Of a stretch of DNA of 64,000 nt, positions 36,267-46,126 are shown piece after piece (the first letter of the stretch is position 1; every line of letters starts with the position of its first letter). Below the pieces are notes generated by a model. The model saw nothing but the letters and a program-made list of their open reading frames with translations, was not told where the DNA came from and did not search any database. Source of the stretch: Paenibacillus sinopodophylli (GTDB taxonomy: Bacteria > Bacillota > Bacilli > Paenibacillales > Paenibacillaceae); assembly GCF_005930355.1 (NCBI RefSeq), contig NZ_VDBO01000007.1:1-64000 (forward strand). The letters are read 5' to 3'. Made by a program: the position numbers and the translations under genes.

Positions 36267-36956
36267 TTAGTAGCCTTCGCCTTGACCGCCTGTCACAATA
36301 GCGATGCCTGAGCTTGCGCCAATGCGCGTTGCGCCGGCAGCGATCATCTGTAGCGCCGTTTCACGATCGCGAACGCCTCCCGAAGCTTTCACGCCAATGT
36401 CAGGGCCAACCGTACGGCGCATCAAAGCGATGTCTTCAACCGTCGCTCCGCCTTTGCCGAAACCCGTTGACGTCTTCACGAAATCGGCGCCTGCATCTTT
36501 GCAAATCGCACTTGCAACGGCTTTCTCCTCATCAGTCAGCAGTCCCGTTTCAAGAATAACCTTCAAGATAGCCTGTCCCTTAACAGCCGCAGCAACACCC
36601 TCTACATCACGCTGCACACCTTCCAGGTCACCTGATTTGAGCAAACCAATATTCAGCACCATATCAATTTCTGTAGCTCCATCCACAATGGCAAACTTAG
36701 CCTCAGCTGCCTTGGACGCCGTAGTCGTCGCTCCAAGCGGGAAACCAACCACCGTCGTGATGCCAACACCCGAGCCCGCGAGCTCCTCCGCCGCAGTTGT
36801 TACCCAGCCTGCATTCACACAAACCGTTGCGAACTGATATTGCTTCGCCTCGCGGCAAATTTGGAGCACCTCATCTTTTGTTGCATCTGCTTTTAGTATC
36901 GTATGATCGATCATCGCCCCAAGCTCTGCTGGCGTGTAATTTGTTCTGCTGCTCAT
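36267..36956 (-). CDS. deoC: Deoxyribose-phosphate aldolase
   Basis: A class I aldolase of 229 residues that splits 2-deoxyribose 5-phosphate into glyceraldehyde 3-phosphate and acetaldehyde. The Schiff-base lysine lies in [14 protein letters not shown]. The helper lysine is in VKASGGVRD and the phosphate loop near GASSGIAIV. Its C-terminus ends GGQGEGY, the usual tail with a terminal Tyr. A GGAGGAATAAATA site precedes the ATG. It is divergent from a purine nucleoside phosphorylase, so the two likely serve (deoxy)nucleoside salvage together. Confidence 0.96.
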   Translation of the reverse strand: MSSRTNYTPAELGAMIDHTILKADATKDEVLQICREAKQYQFATVCVNAGWVTTAAEELAGSGVGITTVVGFPLGATTTASKAAEAKFAIVDGATEIDMVLNIGLLKSGDLEGVQRDVEGVAAAVKGQAILKVILETGLLTDEEKAVASAICKDAGADFVKTSTGFGKGGATVEDIALMRRTVGPDIGVKASGGVRDRETALQMIAAGATRIGASSGIAIVTGGQGEGY

Positions 36957-37230
36957 TATTTATTCCTCCAATTTCATTCGTTGCGTTTATGCTAGGCAGG
37001 CAAACGTGCTGCCTATGCGCCTCGTATCTATTCGAATAGATAATCGAGCACGCAGGTTACGTTTTATTATACGAAGCTTTACTCCAAACAACAACAAGCT
37101 CTTGCTGCTCAGGCTCTTTGGTTTACTTTATCACATGCGGTACGCTATGATTGTTATGCTCATCGAACCGACTAAGGCAGGTATAGAAGCCCATGCTGTT
37201 CGTGATCAAACAATAGGAGGTCATTCTCTC

Positions 37231-38058
37231 ATGGAAAATATGCTGATCAAAATAAATGAAGCTGCAGCTTATATTCGGCAGCAACTGCAGGTACAGCCGC
37301 AAATTGGACTTATATTGGGATCAGGACTAGGCGTTATGGCTGATGAAGTAACGGATCCCGTCGTCATTCCATACGGTCAAATTCCACACTTTCCTGTTTC
37401 TACAGTAGAAGGCCATTCTGGCGAGCTTGTCATCGGACAATTGGAAGGAAAAACCGTTCTCGTCATGAAGGGCCGCTTTCATTATTATGAGGGCTACTCG
37501 ATGAAAGAGGTTGTATTCCCGGTTTATGTCATGAAGCAGCTTGGCATTCAAACTTTGCTGGTAACGAACGCTGCCGGCGGAATGAACCGCGCTTTCGCTG
37601 CTGGCGATCTCATGCTGATCACCGACCATATTAACAACACCGGCAGCAACCCGCTCTTGGGCGCTAATATCCCCGAACTCGGACCGCGCTTCCCCGATAT
37701 GTCGCAAGCCTATAACCGTGAGCTCCGCGGTATTGTGGCAAGCAAAGCGGAAGAGCTTGCGATCAAGCTGCAGCAAGGCGTATACGTAAGCATCTCTGGT
37801 CCTGCTTATTGTACCCCGGCTGAGCTTTCGATGATGGCAGGCTGGGGTGCTGATGCCGTCGGTATGTCAACTGCCCCAGAGGTTATGGCAGCTAACTATA
37901 CAGGCATTAACGTTGTCGGTATTACTTGTATTACCGATATGGCCATTGGCGACGAGCTTGAGCCGCTTACGCATGAACAGGTCGTACGAGTGGCCGAGCA
38001 AGCAAGGCCGAAATTCATCGCTTTGGTGAAAGCATCAGTAGGTGCGTTCAGCGTATAA
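37231..38058 (+). CDS. punA: Purine-nucleoside phosphorylase
   Basis: A 275-residue trimeric-type PNP that phosphorolyses guanosine, inosine and their deoxy forms. Motifs: LILGSGLGVMADEV (phosphate loop), VEGHSGELVIGQLEGKTVLVMKGRFHYYEGYSMKEVVFPV, TLLVTNAAGGMNRAFAAGDLMLITDHIN, YVSISGPAYCTPAELSMM, ADAVGMSTAPEV and a base-binding VVGITCITDMAIG. AGGAGGT precedes the ATG at 37231; upstream in-frame codons lack a site. No purine riboswitch was recognised in the 270-base leader. Confidence 0.94.
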   Translation: MENMLIKINEAAAYIRQQLQVQPQIGLILGSGLGVMADEVTDPVVIPYGQIPHFPVSTVEGHSGELVIGQLEGKTVLVMKGRFHYYEGYSMKEVVFPVYVMKQLGIQTLLVTNAAGGMNRAFAAGDLMLITDHINNTGSNPLLGANIPELGPRFPDMSQAYNRELRGIVASKAEELAIKLQQGVYVSISGPAYCTPAELSMMAGWGADAVGMSTAPEVMAANYTGINVVGITCITDMAIGDELEPLTHEQVVRVAEQARPKFIALVKASVGAFSV

Positions 38059-38071
38059 ATATTACAATATT

Positions 38072-38116
38072 AGCAGCTGTTAGCAGGTCAATGACTTGTA
38101 GACAGCTGCTTTTTTT
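38072..38116 (+). terminator. Terminator of punA
   Basis: AGCAGCTGT (38072-38080) pairs with ACAGCTGCT (38102-38110), followed by seven Ts, with inner pairing of GTCA/TGAC. Confidence 0.92.
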
Positions 38117-38260
38117 CGGCAAAGAGCGTTAGGACCCATGCCCTTTTACCCCATTCTAACCCTTACTAATCCAGCATGTGGACAAACGTCAGGTTGTGAA
38201 CTATTCTTTACTATATAGCAACATTCATATCCAGTATGGACAACAGGAGAGGTGCGGAGC

Positions 38261-39922
38261 TTGACCTTGATTTCAAAACCTAATCGTGAAGCCGATTTAT
38301 TCACCAGCGCTTTCCATTACGCTTCAATTGGAATGGCTTTAGTTGATTTAGACGGTCGAATTATGGTAGCCAATCCCTCTGCTCATGCGATGCTGGGTTA
38401 TGAGGATAGCGAGCTATCTGGGCTGACTTATGCCCAAATTACTCACCCCGACGATCTTGAACAGGATGACCGCTACGTTAAGCAATTATTAGACGGATTC
38501 ATCGATACCTATCAGATGCAGAAACGTTATAAAACCAAATCTGGCGGCATAGCAACAGCCTTGTTATCTGTATCGCTTGTATATGACGAACAAGACAATC
38601 CAAGACATTTCATATCGCAAATGATGGACATATCGGAGAAGACCAGAGCCGTATCGGAAGTCAAACAGCTGACAAAACAAATATCTACCATCCTGGAGAG
38701 CATATCCGATGCCTTCATTTCACTTGACCATAACTTTCGGTTCATCTATACCAATATAGCTGCACAGAAGCTATTCAAGCGCAGCAATGAAGAGCTGATT
38801 AATCAGCCCATATGGGATGTATTTCCATGGCTAGTCGGCTCCATCAGCTACTATGAATGTAAACTTGCACTTGAGCATAGTGAGTCGCGGGTCTACGAGC
38901 AATTCATTCCAAAACTTAATCATTGGCTTGAGGCTAACGTGTATCCGTCAGATTTCGGCTTATCCATACATTTCCGTCAGATTACGGAGAGGAAGCAGAT
39001 CGCAGACAAGCTGGCCGAAAGTGAGAAGAGCTTCAGAATGCTTGCCGAGAACTCAAGCGATGTCATCTCCAAGCATGACAGTGAAGGTATCTTGACCTAT
39101 ATTTCTCCTGCCTGTTATTCTCTGCTTGGCTACAGAGATGATGAATTGATTGGACAATCCCCCTTTGATTATATCCATCCTGACGATAGGCAGCGTATAA
39201 AGGAGCATCGAGAACTCGACTACCAACAACTGGGCGATTATGCGATTACGTACCGATTGCAGCACAAGAATGGTGCTTACCGATGGTTCGAGACAACAAC
39301 GAGCGTCGTCTTTCTTGAGGGCGACCGGTCTCATACCATGGTCGCGGTCTCCCGAGATGTAACGCCGCGCAAAGAGATTGAGCTGCAGTTGCTTGAGCAG
39401 TACCAACTGCTGCATGCACTCTCACACGTTGACGAGCTGACTAAGATCGCCAATCGGCGCTCCTTCGATGAAGTATGGAACAATGAGTGGGAGGAAGCGC
39501 AGAAGCATCACATGCCGCTCACGCTGATGATCGGCGACATCGATAATTTCAAAGCGTACAACGATAATTTCGGGCATCAGAAAGGCGACGATTGTCTAAG
39601 ACAAATCGCCGCCGCCCTGCGCAGCACGTTGAAGCGCCCTCTCGATATCGTCGCCAGATATGGGGGCGAGGAGTTCGGCATTATTTTGCCGCAGACGAGT
39701 GAGGTTCGTGCTGCTACGATTGCCGTTGCTCTTCTGAAGGCTGTACGCGAGCTGCAGATTCCCCACGCCGAAACGTCAGGATGTACCCATGTTACCATCA
39801 GCCTCGGCTCTGCGACCTGGAATCCGAATTCCAGCATCACCCAAGATGAGTTGTTCACATGGGCAGATAGTGCTCTCTACCAAGCCAAACGTGAAGGCAA
39901 GGATCGATATATATCCAAATAG
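38261..39922 (+). CDS. PAS-PAS-PAS-GGDEF diguanylate cyclase
   Basis: A soluble cyclase of about 553 residues with three PAS domains (about 12-130, 140-250, 260-375: SIGMALVDLDGRIMVANPSAH, AFISLDHNFRFIYTNIAAQKLF, VISKHDSEGILTYISPACYSLLGY) and a C-terminal GGDEF domain (about 385-553). DELTKIANRRSFDEVW opens it, RYGGEEFGIIL is an intact active site, and RPLD five residues before it is an intact inhibitory I-site. It should synthesise c-di-GMP with feedback control. The TTG at 38261 follows AGGAGAGG by 8 bases; a GTG three codons earlier overlaps that site. Confidence 0.92.
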   Translation: MTLISKPNREADLFTSAFHYASIGMALVDLDGRIMVANPSAHAMLGYEDSELSGLTYAQITHPDDLEQDDRYVKQLLDGFIDTYQMQKRYKTKSGGIATALLSVSLVYDEQDNPRHFISQMMDISEKTRAVSEVKQLTKQISTILESISDAFISLDHNFRFIYTNIAAQKLFKRSNEELINQPIWDVFPWLVGSISYYECKLALEHSESRVYEQFIPKLNHWLEANVYPSDFGLSIHFRQITERKQIADKLAESEKSFRMLAENSSDVISKHDSEGILTYISPACYSLLGYRDDELIGQSPFDYIHPDDRQRIKEHRELDYQQLGDYAITYRLQHKNGAYRWFETTTSVVFLEGDRSHTMVAVSRDVTPRKEIELQLLEQYQLLHALSHVDELTKIANRRSFDEVWNNEWEEAQKHHMPLTLMIGDIDNFKAYNDNFGHQKGDDCLRQIAAALRSTLKRPLDIVARYGGEEFGIILPQTSEVRAATIAVALLKAVRELQIPHAETSGCTHVTISLGSATWNPNSSITQDELFTWADSALYQAKREGKDRYISK

Positions 39923-39930
39923 AACGGGAT

Positions 39931-39957
39931 AAAGCCGCTGCATATAGCAGCGGCTTT
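39931..39957. terminator. Bidirectional terminator
   Basis: AAAGCCGCTG (39931-39940) pairs perfectly with CAGCGGCTTT (39948-39957). It lies between the convergent cyclase and MFS genes. Confidence 0.88.
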
Positions 39958-39966
39958 ATTCCGTTC

Positions 39967-41145
39967 TTACCCCTCTGCCTTAGTAAGCTTGAGCTTCTTC
40001 TCGTACATGAAATAGACCACCAAATAAATGACAAAAAACAAACTTGAAACCAAATACATCGTTGCATAATTGCTCCAAGTAGCAACAAGGCCGAGCAGCA
40101 TCGCTCCACTTCCGATTCCGATATCGAAGGCATTATAGAAGGTGGCTGTTGCCACACCTCTGCGCGCAGGCTCGACGCGATCAATAACCCACGCCTGCAA
40201 GCCTGGGAATATAGCGCCGAAGCCCGCACCATAGAACACCGCTGCCAGCAGAAGTATACCGGTCGATTGGGTCATATACAGAATGACACAACCGACGATA
40301 CAGGACACAGCCGCCGGGAATAGCACCCAGAACCTGCCTCTCGTATCGAATATTTTACCGCTGATGAATCGAATAAGGAATTCGCTTAATGCGAGCACCA
40401 AGAAGAAAAACCCAATATTCTGAACACCTGTCTCTTTGCCGAACAGTGTAATGAAGCTAATGACACCGCCAAGCGACAAGCCCACGAGCAGGCCAAGCAG
40501 AGAAGGCATCAGTGCCTTCGGCTCTACGAACCTGAGCATGAGCGATGTGTGTTCAGCAGCAGCTTGCACCTTAACCCGCTCCGCCTTCGAATCCCCCTTC
40601 ACGAAAGCTGTGAACACGATGGCAAGCAGCAGAATACAAGCTCCGACGATGAACAAAACAGAGAAGCCAAACTCCTCCATGAGCCATATCCCCAGAAAGG
40701 GACCTAACGATATCGCTACCGCATTGCCCGTTCCGAAGAACCCCATACCCTCGCCTCTACGCGTAGCAGGAATAATGTCAGAGGCTACTGTGCCGTATAG
40801 CGTCGTCGAGATGCCGAACCCTACTCCATGAACAATGCGGAGCATGAGCATCATCGTAATCGTAACCGCTGCATAATAGCTGGCTGTGCCGATTAAACAG
40901 ATTGCAACGCCTACCAGCAATAGCAGCTTCTTGCCGAACTTATCAGAGGCCATCCCGACAAAAGGCCGAAGCAGAACAGCCGAGAACGTAAACAAACCAA
41001 TAATCAGGCCGATTTGCGCGTCCGTTCCGCCCTTTTCCGCCGCGAACATCGGCAGCGTTGGCAGCAGCATCTCCAAGGATAGAAACAGAAATAAATTAGA
41101 TAAAATCAGTAGAACAAAAGGTTTCGTCCAGAGTGTTTCTTTCAC
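39967..41145 (-). CDS. MFS transporter (drug/metabolite exporter type)
   Basis: About 392 residues with twelve membrane helices. The loop 2-3 motif is RPFVGMASDKFGKKLLLLVG, and the motif of helix 5 is GEGMGFFGTGNAVAISLGPFLG, typical of 12-helix proton-driven exporters. The substrate cannot be named. The GTG at 41145 is preferred, with AAGGGAA 9 bases upstream; the ATG at 41163 lacks a site. Standalone gene, divergent from the HD-GYP gene. Confidence 0.88.
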   Translation of the reverse strand: MKETLWTKPFVLLILSNLFLFLSLEMLLPTLPMFAAEKGGTDAQIGLIIGLFTFSAVLLRPFVGMASDKFGKKLLLLVGVAICLIGTASYYAAVTITMMLMLRIVHGVGFGISTTLYGTVASDIIPATRRGEGMGFFGTGNAVAISLGPFLGIWLMEEFGFSVLFIVGACILLLAIVFTAFVKGDSKAERVKVQAAAEHTSLMLRFVEPKALMPSLLGLLVGLSLGGVISFITLFGKETGVQNIGFFFLVLALSEFLIRFISGKIFDTRGRFWVLFPAAVSCIVGCVILYMTQSTGILLLAAVFYGAGFGAIFPGLQAWVIDRVEPARRGVATATFYNAFDIGIGSGAMLLGLVATWSNYATMYLVSSLFFVIYLVVYFMYEKKLKLTKAEG

Positions 41146-41286
41146 AGCATTATTTCCCTTCATTATTAAGCTATCGTTTAATCATTTTTTATCTATTATA
41201 GCTAATATACAATTTTAAAATGACGATTTATACTATAGATACTGTGAACGATCGAATTTGCAATTGCGGAAATGAGGTCTCATCTT

Positions 41287-42807
41287 ATGCCATTACAGAA
41301 CAAGCTTGAACAAGCTGGAGGCCATCTCTACACCTCTTTCCTTACGCAGCTCCTTCGCAATTATTTATTCGGCTCTACGGTTGCCGTTGTTGGCGTTGGA
41401 GGTGTTGTCGTATTCTCTACGTTATCCATACCGCCCGGCGAACGTATCGTAATGGGAGCCATTATGGGCATCTCCCTTATTATTATGATCATCTGCGAGC
41501 TGTTTGTTTTCTATAGACATTTGAGACCGATTCAAATCATCTTCAAACTTCCTCAGCCCACATCAGAGCAGTTGAAAACCGCCTATATGCAGACGCATAA
41601 ATTCCCCTTGCTGTCGGTGATTCGCACCTTTGGTCCCCATTTTCTCGGACTGTTGCTTCCCGCTGTCGTTATGGCGTTCATCTTCATTAAGCTTGGCATG
41701 CTGAAGGTGCCTTATTTCTACATCACTATCGCTGCAGCCGTCGCTTTCATGATAGCCAGCATGCATGCGATGATCGAGTTTTTCCTCACGACGAAAGCCA
41801 TCAGGCCAGTCATTACTCATATTCGCGCCAGACATGTCGAGTTATTCAAGCAGGATATAACGCTAAAAGGGCAAGTACTTGTATCTATTCGCACCAAATT
41901 CAGGCTCAGCGCCTTCCTCATTGGTACGCTGCCCCTGCTGCTTTTCGGATTAGCCTCACAAATCAGACTCGACAGCATACAGTTGGAAGGCAGCCTAGCT
42001 TACTGGCAATGGGCAGGCGTTATACTCGTTATCGGCATTATATACTCACTCTTAGGAGCGTCACTGCTCTCTCGCAACATCGAGGATCCTATATATACGA
42101 TTCAAAAAGGGATGAGCAGCGTGGAAGCAGGAAACTTCGATGCGAGCGCAGCAGATGTCTATTCGGATGAATTCTCTAAGCTTATAGCCGGCTTCAACCA
42201 TATGGTGAACGGTCTAAAGGAACGCGAGCAGCGCAATAATCAATTGCTCCAAAGCTATTTCATGACGCTTGCAGCCGCACTTGATGCACGCGATACATAC
42301 ACGGCGGGACATTCAACAAGAGTCGCGCGCTTCTCCGTTCAGATCGGGCGACTGGCTAACTGGCCCGAAAGCCAAATCGACATTTTACATAAAACGGCCC
42401 TACTCCATGACATAGGCAAAATTGGAGTACGCGACGCTGTACTGCTCAAAGAAGGTCGGCTTACCGACGAGGAGTTCGATCAAATCAAGCTCCATCCAAT
42501 CCTTGGCGAAAATATATTGAAACAAATAGAGCCTGCCGATGCGATGGCTGATCTGCTGCCAGGAGTGCGTTCGCATCATGAGCGTTATGATGGCAAAGGT
42601 TATCCCGATGGATTGGTCGGCACGGATATTCCACTGTTTGGACGCGCTATTGCCATCGCCGATGCATTCGACGCGATGACCTCAGACCGTCCCTATCGAA
42701 AAGGAATGACCTATGAACGTGCCCTCTCCATTCTGGAGGAAGGCAAAGGGACGCAGTGGGACCCTCATCTCACACAACTGTTCGTGGATGCGTTGCGCGA
42801 CATATAA
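41287..42807 (+). CDS. Membrane HAMP-HD-GYP phosphodiesterase
   Basis: About 506 residues: six membrane helices (about 25-270), a HAMP-like linker (about 265-320, LLSRNIEDPIYTIQKGMSSVEAGNFDA) and an HD-GYP domain (about 330-500). The latter shows DARDTYTAGHSTRVARFSVQIG, HDIGKIGVRDAVLLKEGRL, HPILGENILKQI, RSHHERYDGKGYPDGL and AIADAFDAMTSDRPYRKG, with full metal ligands. It should hydrolyse c-di-GMP. The ATG at 41287 is chosen, as ATGAGGTC upstream serves as its ribosome site; the earlier ATG would overlap it. The N-terminal helices resemble MASE-type membrane sensors but match none clearly. Confidence 0.9.
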   Translation: MPLQNKLEQAGGHLYTSFLTQLLRNYLFGSTVAVVGVGGVVVFSTLSIPPGERIVMGAIMGISLIIMIICELFVFYRHLRPIQIIFKLPQPTSEQLKTAYMQTHKFPLLSVIRTFGPHFLGLLLPAVVMAFIFIKLGMLKVPYFYITIAAAVAFMIASMHAMIEFFLTTKAIRPVITHIRARHVELFKQDITLKGQVLVSIRTKFRLSAFLIGTLPLLLFGLASQIRLDSIQLEGSLAYWQWAGVILVIGIIYSLLGASLLSRNIEDPIYTIQKGMSSVEAGNFDASAADVYSDEFSKLIAGFNHMVNGLKEREQRNNQLLQSYFMTLAAALDARDTYTAGHSTRVARFSVQIGRLANWPESQIDILHKTALLHDIGKIGVRDAVLLKEGRLTDEEFDQIKLHPILGENILKQIEPADAMADLLPGVRSHHERYDGKGYPDGLVGTDIPLFGRAIAIADAFDAMTSDRPYRKGMTYERALSILEEGKGTQWDPHLTQLFVDALRDI

Positions 42808-42858
42808 GAAGACACGCCTTACGGCATCCATACTATAGACGCCATCGTTTCAGCGAAA

Positions 42859-42901
42859 CGTATAGAGAAAGGATGAGCAAACTCATATTCTTTCCTATAC
42901 G
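42859..42901. terminator. Long hairpin after the HD-GYP gene
   Basis: CGTATAG..AAAG.ATGAG pairs with CTCAT..CTTT.CTATACG, a stem of about 18 pairs with small bulges. No U-run follows, so it may be a processing or regulatory hairpin. Confidence 0.45.
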
Positions 42902-42936
42902 TGGACAAAGAGAAGAAGATACCTCCTAATAACAGA

Positions 42937-42977
42937 CAAGAGCCATCCGGAGGAATATTCCTTCCGGATGGCTCTTG
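42937..42977. terminator. Perfect hairpin before the DUF985 gene stop
   Basis: CAAGAGCCATCCGGA (42937-42951) pairs perfectly with TCCGGATGGCTCTTG (42963-42977). It lies between convergent genes. Neither side has a strong U-run. Confidence 0.6.
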
Positions 42978-43000
42978 TCCCATTCTGAATCGGAACGATC

Positions 43001-43471
43001 TTATCGTTTGATCAACGAGAAATCATCATAATGGAAGCCTGGAGCAACTACACAAGAAACGAGTACCGGCTCATTGCCTAGTACGCGGGTCATCTGCCAT
43101 TCGTTAGCAGGGACAAGCGCCTGCGGCTGGTGACCTGCTTGCACATCTGGCCCGACGATAATTTCTGTTCTTGTCTCCGGGTCCGCTTCAGTGCCGCCAA
43201 GGCTAAGCACGATGGGACTACCTGAATGCCATAGCCACAGCTCGTCCGAATAAACCTTATGCCAATCGGAGAACTCCTCAGGATGCAGCAGAAAATATAT
43301 AGATGATGCCGCAAAACGTGGTCCTGAATAGGGAGCGCCGAGCACCTCCTGAGGTATTTCAAAGCTAGCCTTCCAAATCTCCTTATACCATCCGCCCTCT
43401 ACATGCGGCTTCAAGCCAAGCTGCTCCACAAGCGGCGACAGCTGTTGCACCGATACTCCCATCCATTTCAA
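43001..43471 (-). CDS. Cupin-fold protein (DUF985/cupin_5)
   Basis: A 156-residue beta-barrel protein of the DUF985 family: LGLKPHVEGGWYKEIWKA, ASSIYFLLHPEEFSDWHKVYSDELWLWHSGSP and PGFHYDDFSLI. The family belongs to the RmlC-like cupins, and its enzyme activity is unknown; sugar-epimerase likeness has been proposed. His residues in DWHKV and LWHSG could bind a metal. AAGAAGG precedes the ATG. Monocistronic. Confidence 0.88.
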   Translation of the reverse strand: MKWMGVSVQQLSPLVEQLGLKPHVEGGWYKEIWKASFEIPQEVLGAPYSGPRFAASSIYFLLHPEEFSDWHKVYSDELWLWHSGSPIVLSLGGTEADPETRTEIIVGPDVQAGHQPQALVPANEWQMTRVLGNEPVLVSCVVAPGFHYDDFSLIKR

Positions 43472-43736
43472 CCTTCTTTCTCTCTATTGCGTGCATATCA
43501 TTTATAAATACGTTATTCATTTTATAACGCGTAGGGTATATCGTCAATGAATGCACACCTATAACAGGAGTGCCTTCTGAGGGGGTTGACGTAGCCGCTA
43601 AGTACAAGCTGGCTTACAAAAAAATCTATACTTATCGAATGGGAAACATTCCATCGACATTAATTTGAGGAAGCGGCTTTGTAATTTCCGATTTATAAGT
43701 TATACTTATATTAATAAGACGTTGGGAGGTAAACAG

Positions 43737-44102
43737 ATGAACAAAGATGTATATGAATTTGGACACATCAGCCGCAAGCGTATAATGAACTTGCTCATTA
43801 TTGTTCCGCTGCTGCTAGCAGCGCTGTTTGCCTACCAAGCAGGCAATATGTTCGAGCAGACTGCAGGAGCGAGTCGCATAATTGCGGGAGCAAGATACGC
43901 AGCCTCTGTCAGCGTTGGCAAGAAGAATGGCACAACCAAAAGCTTTTTGCCCGAGAATCAATTGCTCGTCTCTTACCTGAGTGCGCTAATGCGCATATTT
44001 AGGCATTCTGTTTCCCGGTTTGAGCTCCGTACGACTATTCCGCAGCGATTGCGGGATTTGCTTATGAACCCCATCAAGTTCACTTCTCACTTTGTTGGTT
44101 AA
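43737..44102 (+). CDS. Small single-pass membrane protein upstream of khtTU
   Basis: A 121-residue protein with one helix (about 17-37, [24 protein letters not shown]) and a basic C-terminal part of no recognised fold. GGGAGGT precedes the ATG. It occupies the place of khtS in the Bacillus khtSTU operon, but I see no clear sequence evidence for homology. The last 45 residues read oddly ([22 protein letters not shown]) and may reflect a frameshift. Confidence 0.5.
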   Translation: MNKDVYEFGHISRKRIMNLLIIVPLLLAALFAYQAGNMFEQTAGASRIIAGARYAASVSVGKKNGTTKSFLPENQLLVSYLSALMRIFRHSVSRFELRTTIPQRLRDLLMNPIKFTSHFVG

Positions 44103-44149
44103 TGCTCTCATTTTGTTCGTATACTAATACAAATGAGGAGGCATACACA

Positions 44150-44641
44150 ATGAACATCAGAGAATCCGATCTGCCCGGCATTGGGCGCAAATACCAAATT
44201 ATGACGAGAAGCGGTGACAAGTTTGTCATTATCATTCACGATGATGGACGCCGCGAGATGTACCACTTTGATTACGAAGACCCGGATGACAGCATTTCTA
44301 TGGTTAGCCTTGAAGACGAGGAAGCACGCCAGGTAGCTGCTATCGTTGGCGGAATGACCTATAAACCGAAAGCACTTGAAACCATCGAAGTCGCACTAGA
44401 CGACTTGACGATTGAATGGTACAAAATTGAGCCAAATGCAGCATGCATTGGCAGAACGATTGGCGATGCCAACATTCGCCAAACAACTGGAGCGACTATT
44501 ATCGCTGCTGTTGAGAAGGAAGCAAAGCATATTAATCCAGGCCCCGACTATGTCTTCAAAACGGATACCACACTTATTGTCGCAGGTGAACGCCAGCATC
44601 TAAAGCTTCTTAAGCTGATGCTGCAAAATGGGAGCCGTTAA
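44150..44641 (+). CDS. khtT: K+/H+ antiporter regulatory subunit, KhtT-like
   Basis: A 163-residue soluble protein with an N-terminal domain (1-75, [33 protein letters not shown]) and a C-terminal RCK_C/TrkA-C domain (about 85-160, [34 protein letters not shown] ... [19 protein letters not shown]). In Bacillus, KhtT gates KhtU and its RCK_C domain binds c-di-AMP; binding here is inference. The ATG at 44150 follows GAGGAGGC. Two bases separate it from khtU, so translation is coupled. Confidence 0.9.
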   Translation: MNIRESDLPGIGRKYQIMTRSGDKFVIIIHDDGRREMYHFDYEDPDDSISMVSLEDEEARQVAAIVGGMTYKPKALETIEVALDDLTIEWYKIEPNAACIGRTIGDANIRQTTGATIIAAVEKEAKHINPGPDYVFKTDTTLIVAGERQHLKLLKLMLQNGSR

Positions 44642-44643
44642 TT

Positions 44644-45885
44644 ATGGATCACATGGTGCTGGAGATCGGTCTTGCCGTTATTCTTATTGCCTTAGTCGGG
44701 CTATTAGCTGCAAAAATTCGGTTTTCCGTCATCCCGTTTTACATTTTGATCGGCATGGCCGTAGGTCCGCATGCGCCACACGTAGGCATATTGGACTTTA
44801 GGTTTATTCATAGTGCGGAACTAATTGAATTCATGGGGCGGCTTGGTGTGCTGTTCCTCCTGTTCTATTTAGGTCTGGAGTTTTCTGTGGGTCGATTAAT
44901 GAAATCGGGTCGCTCTATTGCGATAGGCGGAACTATTTATATTCTAATTAACTTCTCACTTGGCTTGTTATTCGGCTGGATCAATGATTTCCCTGTCGCG
45001 GAAACGATGGTCATTGCGGGTATTACAACGATATCCTCCAGCGCGATTGTGGCGAAGGTTCTTGTTGATTTGAAGCGGACGGCGAATCCGGAGACAGAGA
45101 TGATCCTTGGAATCATCATGTTCGAGGATATTTTCCTAGCCGTCTACATTTCCGTATTGTCAGGACTTGTACTCAGTGATTCTTCATCGCTTGGAGGCGT
45201 GCTTCTGTCCGCTTCTTACGCACTCGGCTTTATGCTTCTCTTCTTGATTATTGGCCGAAAAGCAGCACCGCTGCTAAATAAGCTGCTCAACATACGCTCT
45301 AACGAGCTGTTCCTGCTTCTCGTATTCGGAATCCTGTTCCTCGTAGCAGGCTTCTCGGAAACGATTCATGTAGCAGAAGCGATCGGTGCTCTACTTGTCG
45401 GTCTAGTCCTTGCGGAGACGGTTCATATGAAAAGGATCGAGCATATGATTCTACCCTTCCGAGATTTCTTCGGAGCTTTGTTCTTTTTCAGCTTCGGCTT
45501 GACGATTGACCCATTTGCACTTGGCGGCGCAGTTTGGTTGTCACTTGGGGCAGTTGCCGTTACGTTGTTTGGTAACTTCTTAGCAGGTATGCTTGCAGGC
45601 AAAAGCTCCGGTCTATCGCCCAAAGCATCGGCCAATATCGGCCTGACCATCGTGTCACGCGGCGAATTCTCCATTATTATGGCGAACCTCGGCAAAGCAG
45701 GCGGCTTACTTGAGATGCTTCAGCCTTTCGCCGCATTATACGTGCTCATCCTAGCGATATTAGGACCCCTTCTTACGAAGGAATCCAAGCTCGTCTTCAA
45801 AGGCTTAAACAGCATCTTCCGATGGGAAAAAGCCAAGAAACCAAAAGAAAAGACACCTGCCAAAGAACCTTCGGGCGGCAGTTGA
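44644..45885 (+). CDS. khtU: K+/H+ antiporter, CPA2 family, KhtU-like
   Basis: A 413-residue antiporter with about twelve membrane helices. The N-terminal half shows FIHSAELIEFMGRLGVLFLLFYLGLEFSVGRLMKSG and TISSSAIVAKVLVDL, the CPA2 core; FEDIFLAVYISVLSG follows. It expels K+ in exchange for protons under alkaline or high-K+ stress. No fused RCK domain is present, as expected with KhtT encoded upstream. The charged C-terminal tail (KAKKPKEKTPAKEP) is cytoplasmic. Confidence 0.93.
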   Translation: MDHMVLEIGLAVILIALVGLLAAKIRFSVIPFYILIGMAVGPHAPHVGILDFRFIHSAELIEFMGRLGVLFLLFYLGLEFSVGRLMKSGRSIAIGGTIYILINFSLGLLFGWINDFPVAETMVIAGITTISSSAIVAKVLVDLKRTANPETEMILGIIMFEDIFLAVYISVLSGLVLSDSSSLGGVLLSASYALGFMLLFLIIGRKAAPLLNKLLNIRSNELFLLLVFGILFLVAGFSETIHVAEAIGALLVGLVLAETVHMKRIEHMILPFRDFFGALFFFSFGLTIDPFALGGAVWLSLGAVAVTLFGNFLAGMLAGKSSGLSPKASANIGLTIVSRGEFSIIMANLGKAGGLLEMLQPFAALYVLILAILGPLLTKESKLVFKGLNSIFRWEKAKKPKEKTPAKEPSGGS

Positions 45886-45898
45886 TCCATGAACCATT

Positions 45899-45937
45899 GA
45901 AAGGTCTGATGAGGGTAACCTCATCAGACCTTTTTTT
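45899..45937 (+). terminator. Terminator of khtTU
   Basis: AGGTCTGATGAGG (45901-45913) pairs perfectly with CCTCATCAGACCT (45918-45930), loop GTAA, followed by seven Ts. Confidence 0.96.
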
Positions 45938-46126
45938 GTTAGAAACACTGACCGTAATGGTGTTTACCTCTAAATAAAGAGATAAAGCAACTTGCAGAGC
46001 AACGTATATGGCTTTATTCTGCTCTTATGTATAAGCTAGAAGAACAATGATAAGCCTGACAGCCGCTTGCTGAATCATCGTTATGCAGCAGAAAGCCATC
46101 TTACATATGAGAGGAAGCCTTTACCT

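Noticed and set aside
36957-37230. Possible purine riboswitch in the punA leader
   Set aside because: No recognisable purine-aptamer core or terminator switch was seen.
43490-43736. Possible c-di-AMP (ydaO) riboswitch before khtTU
   Set aside because: The region lacks the conserved ydaO core motifs that I know; no riboswitch is claimed.
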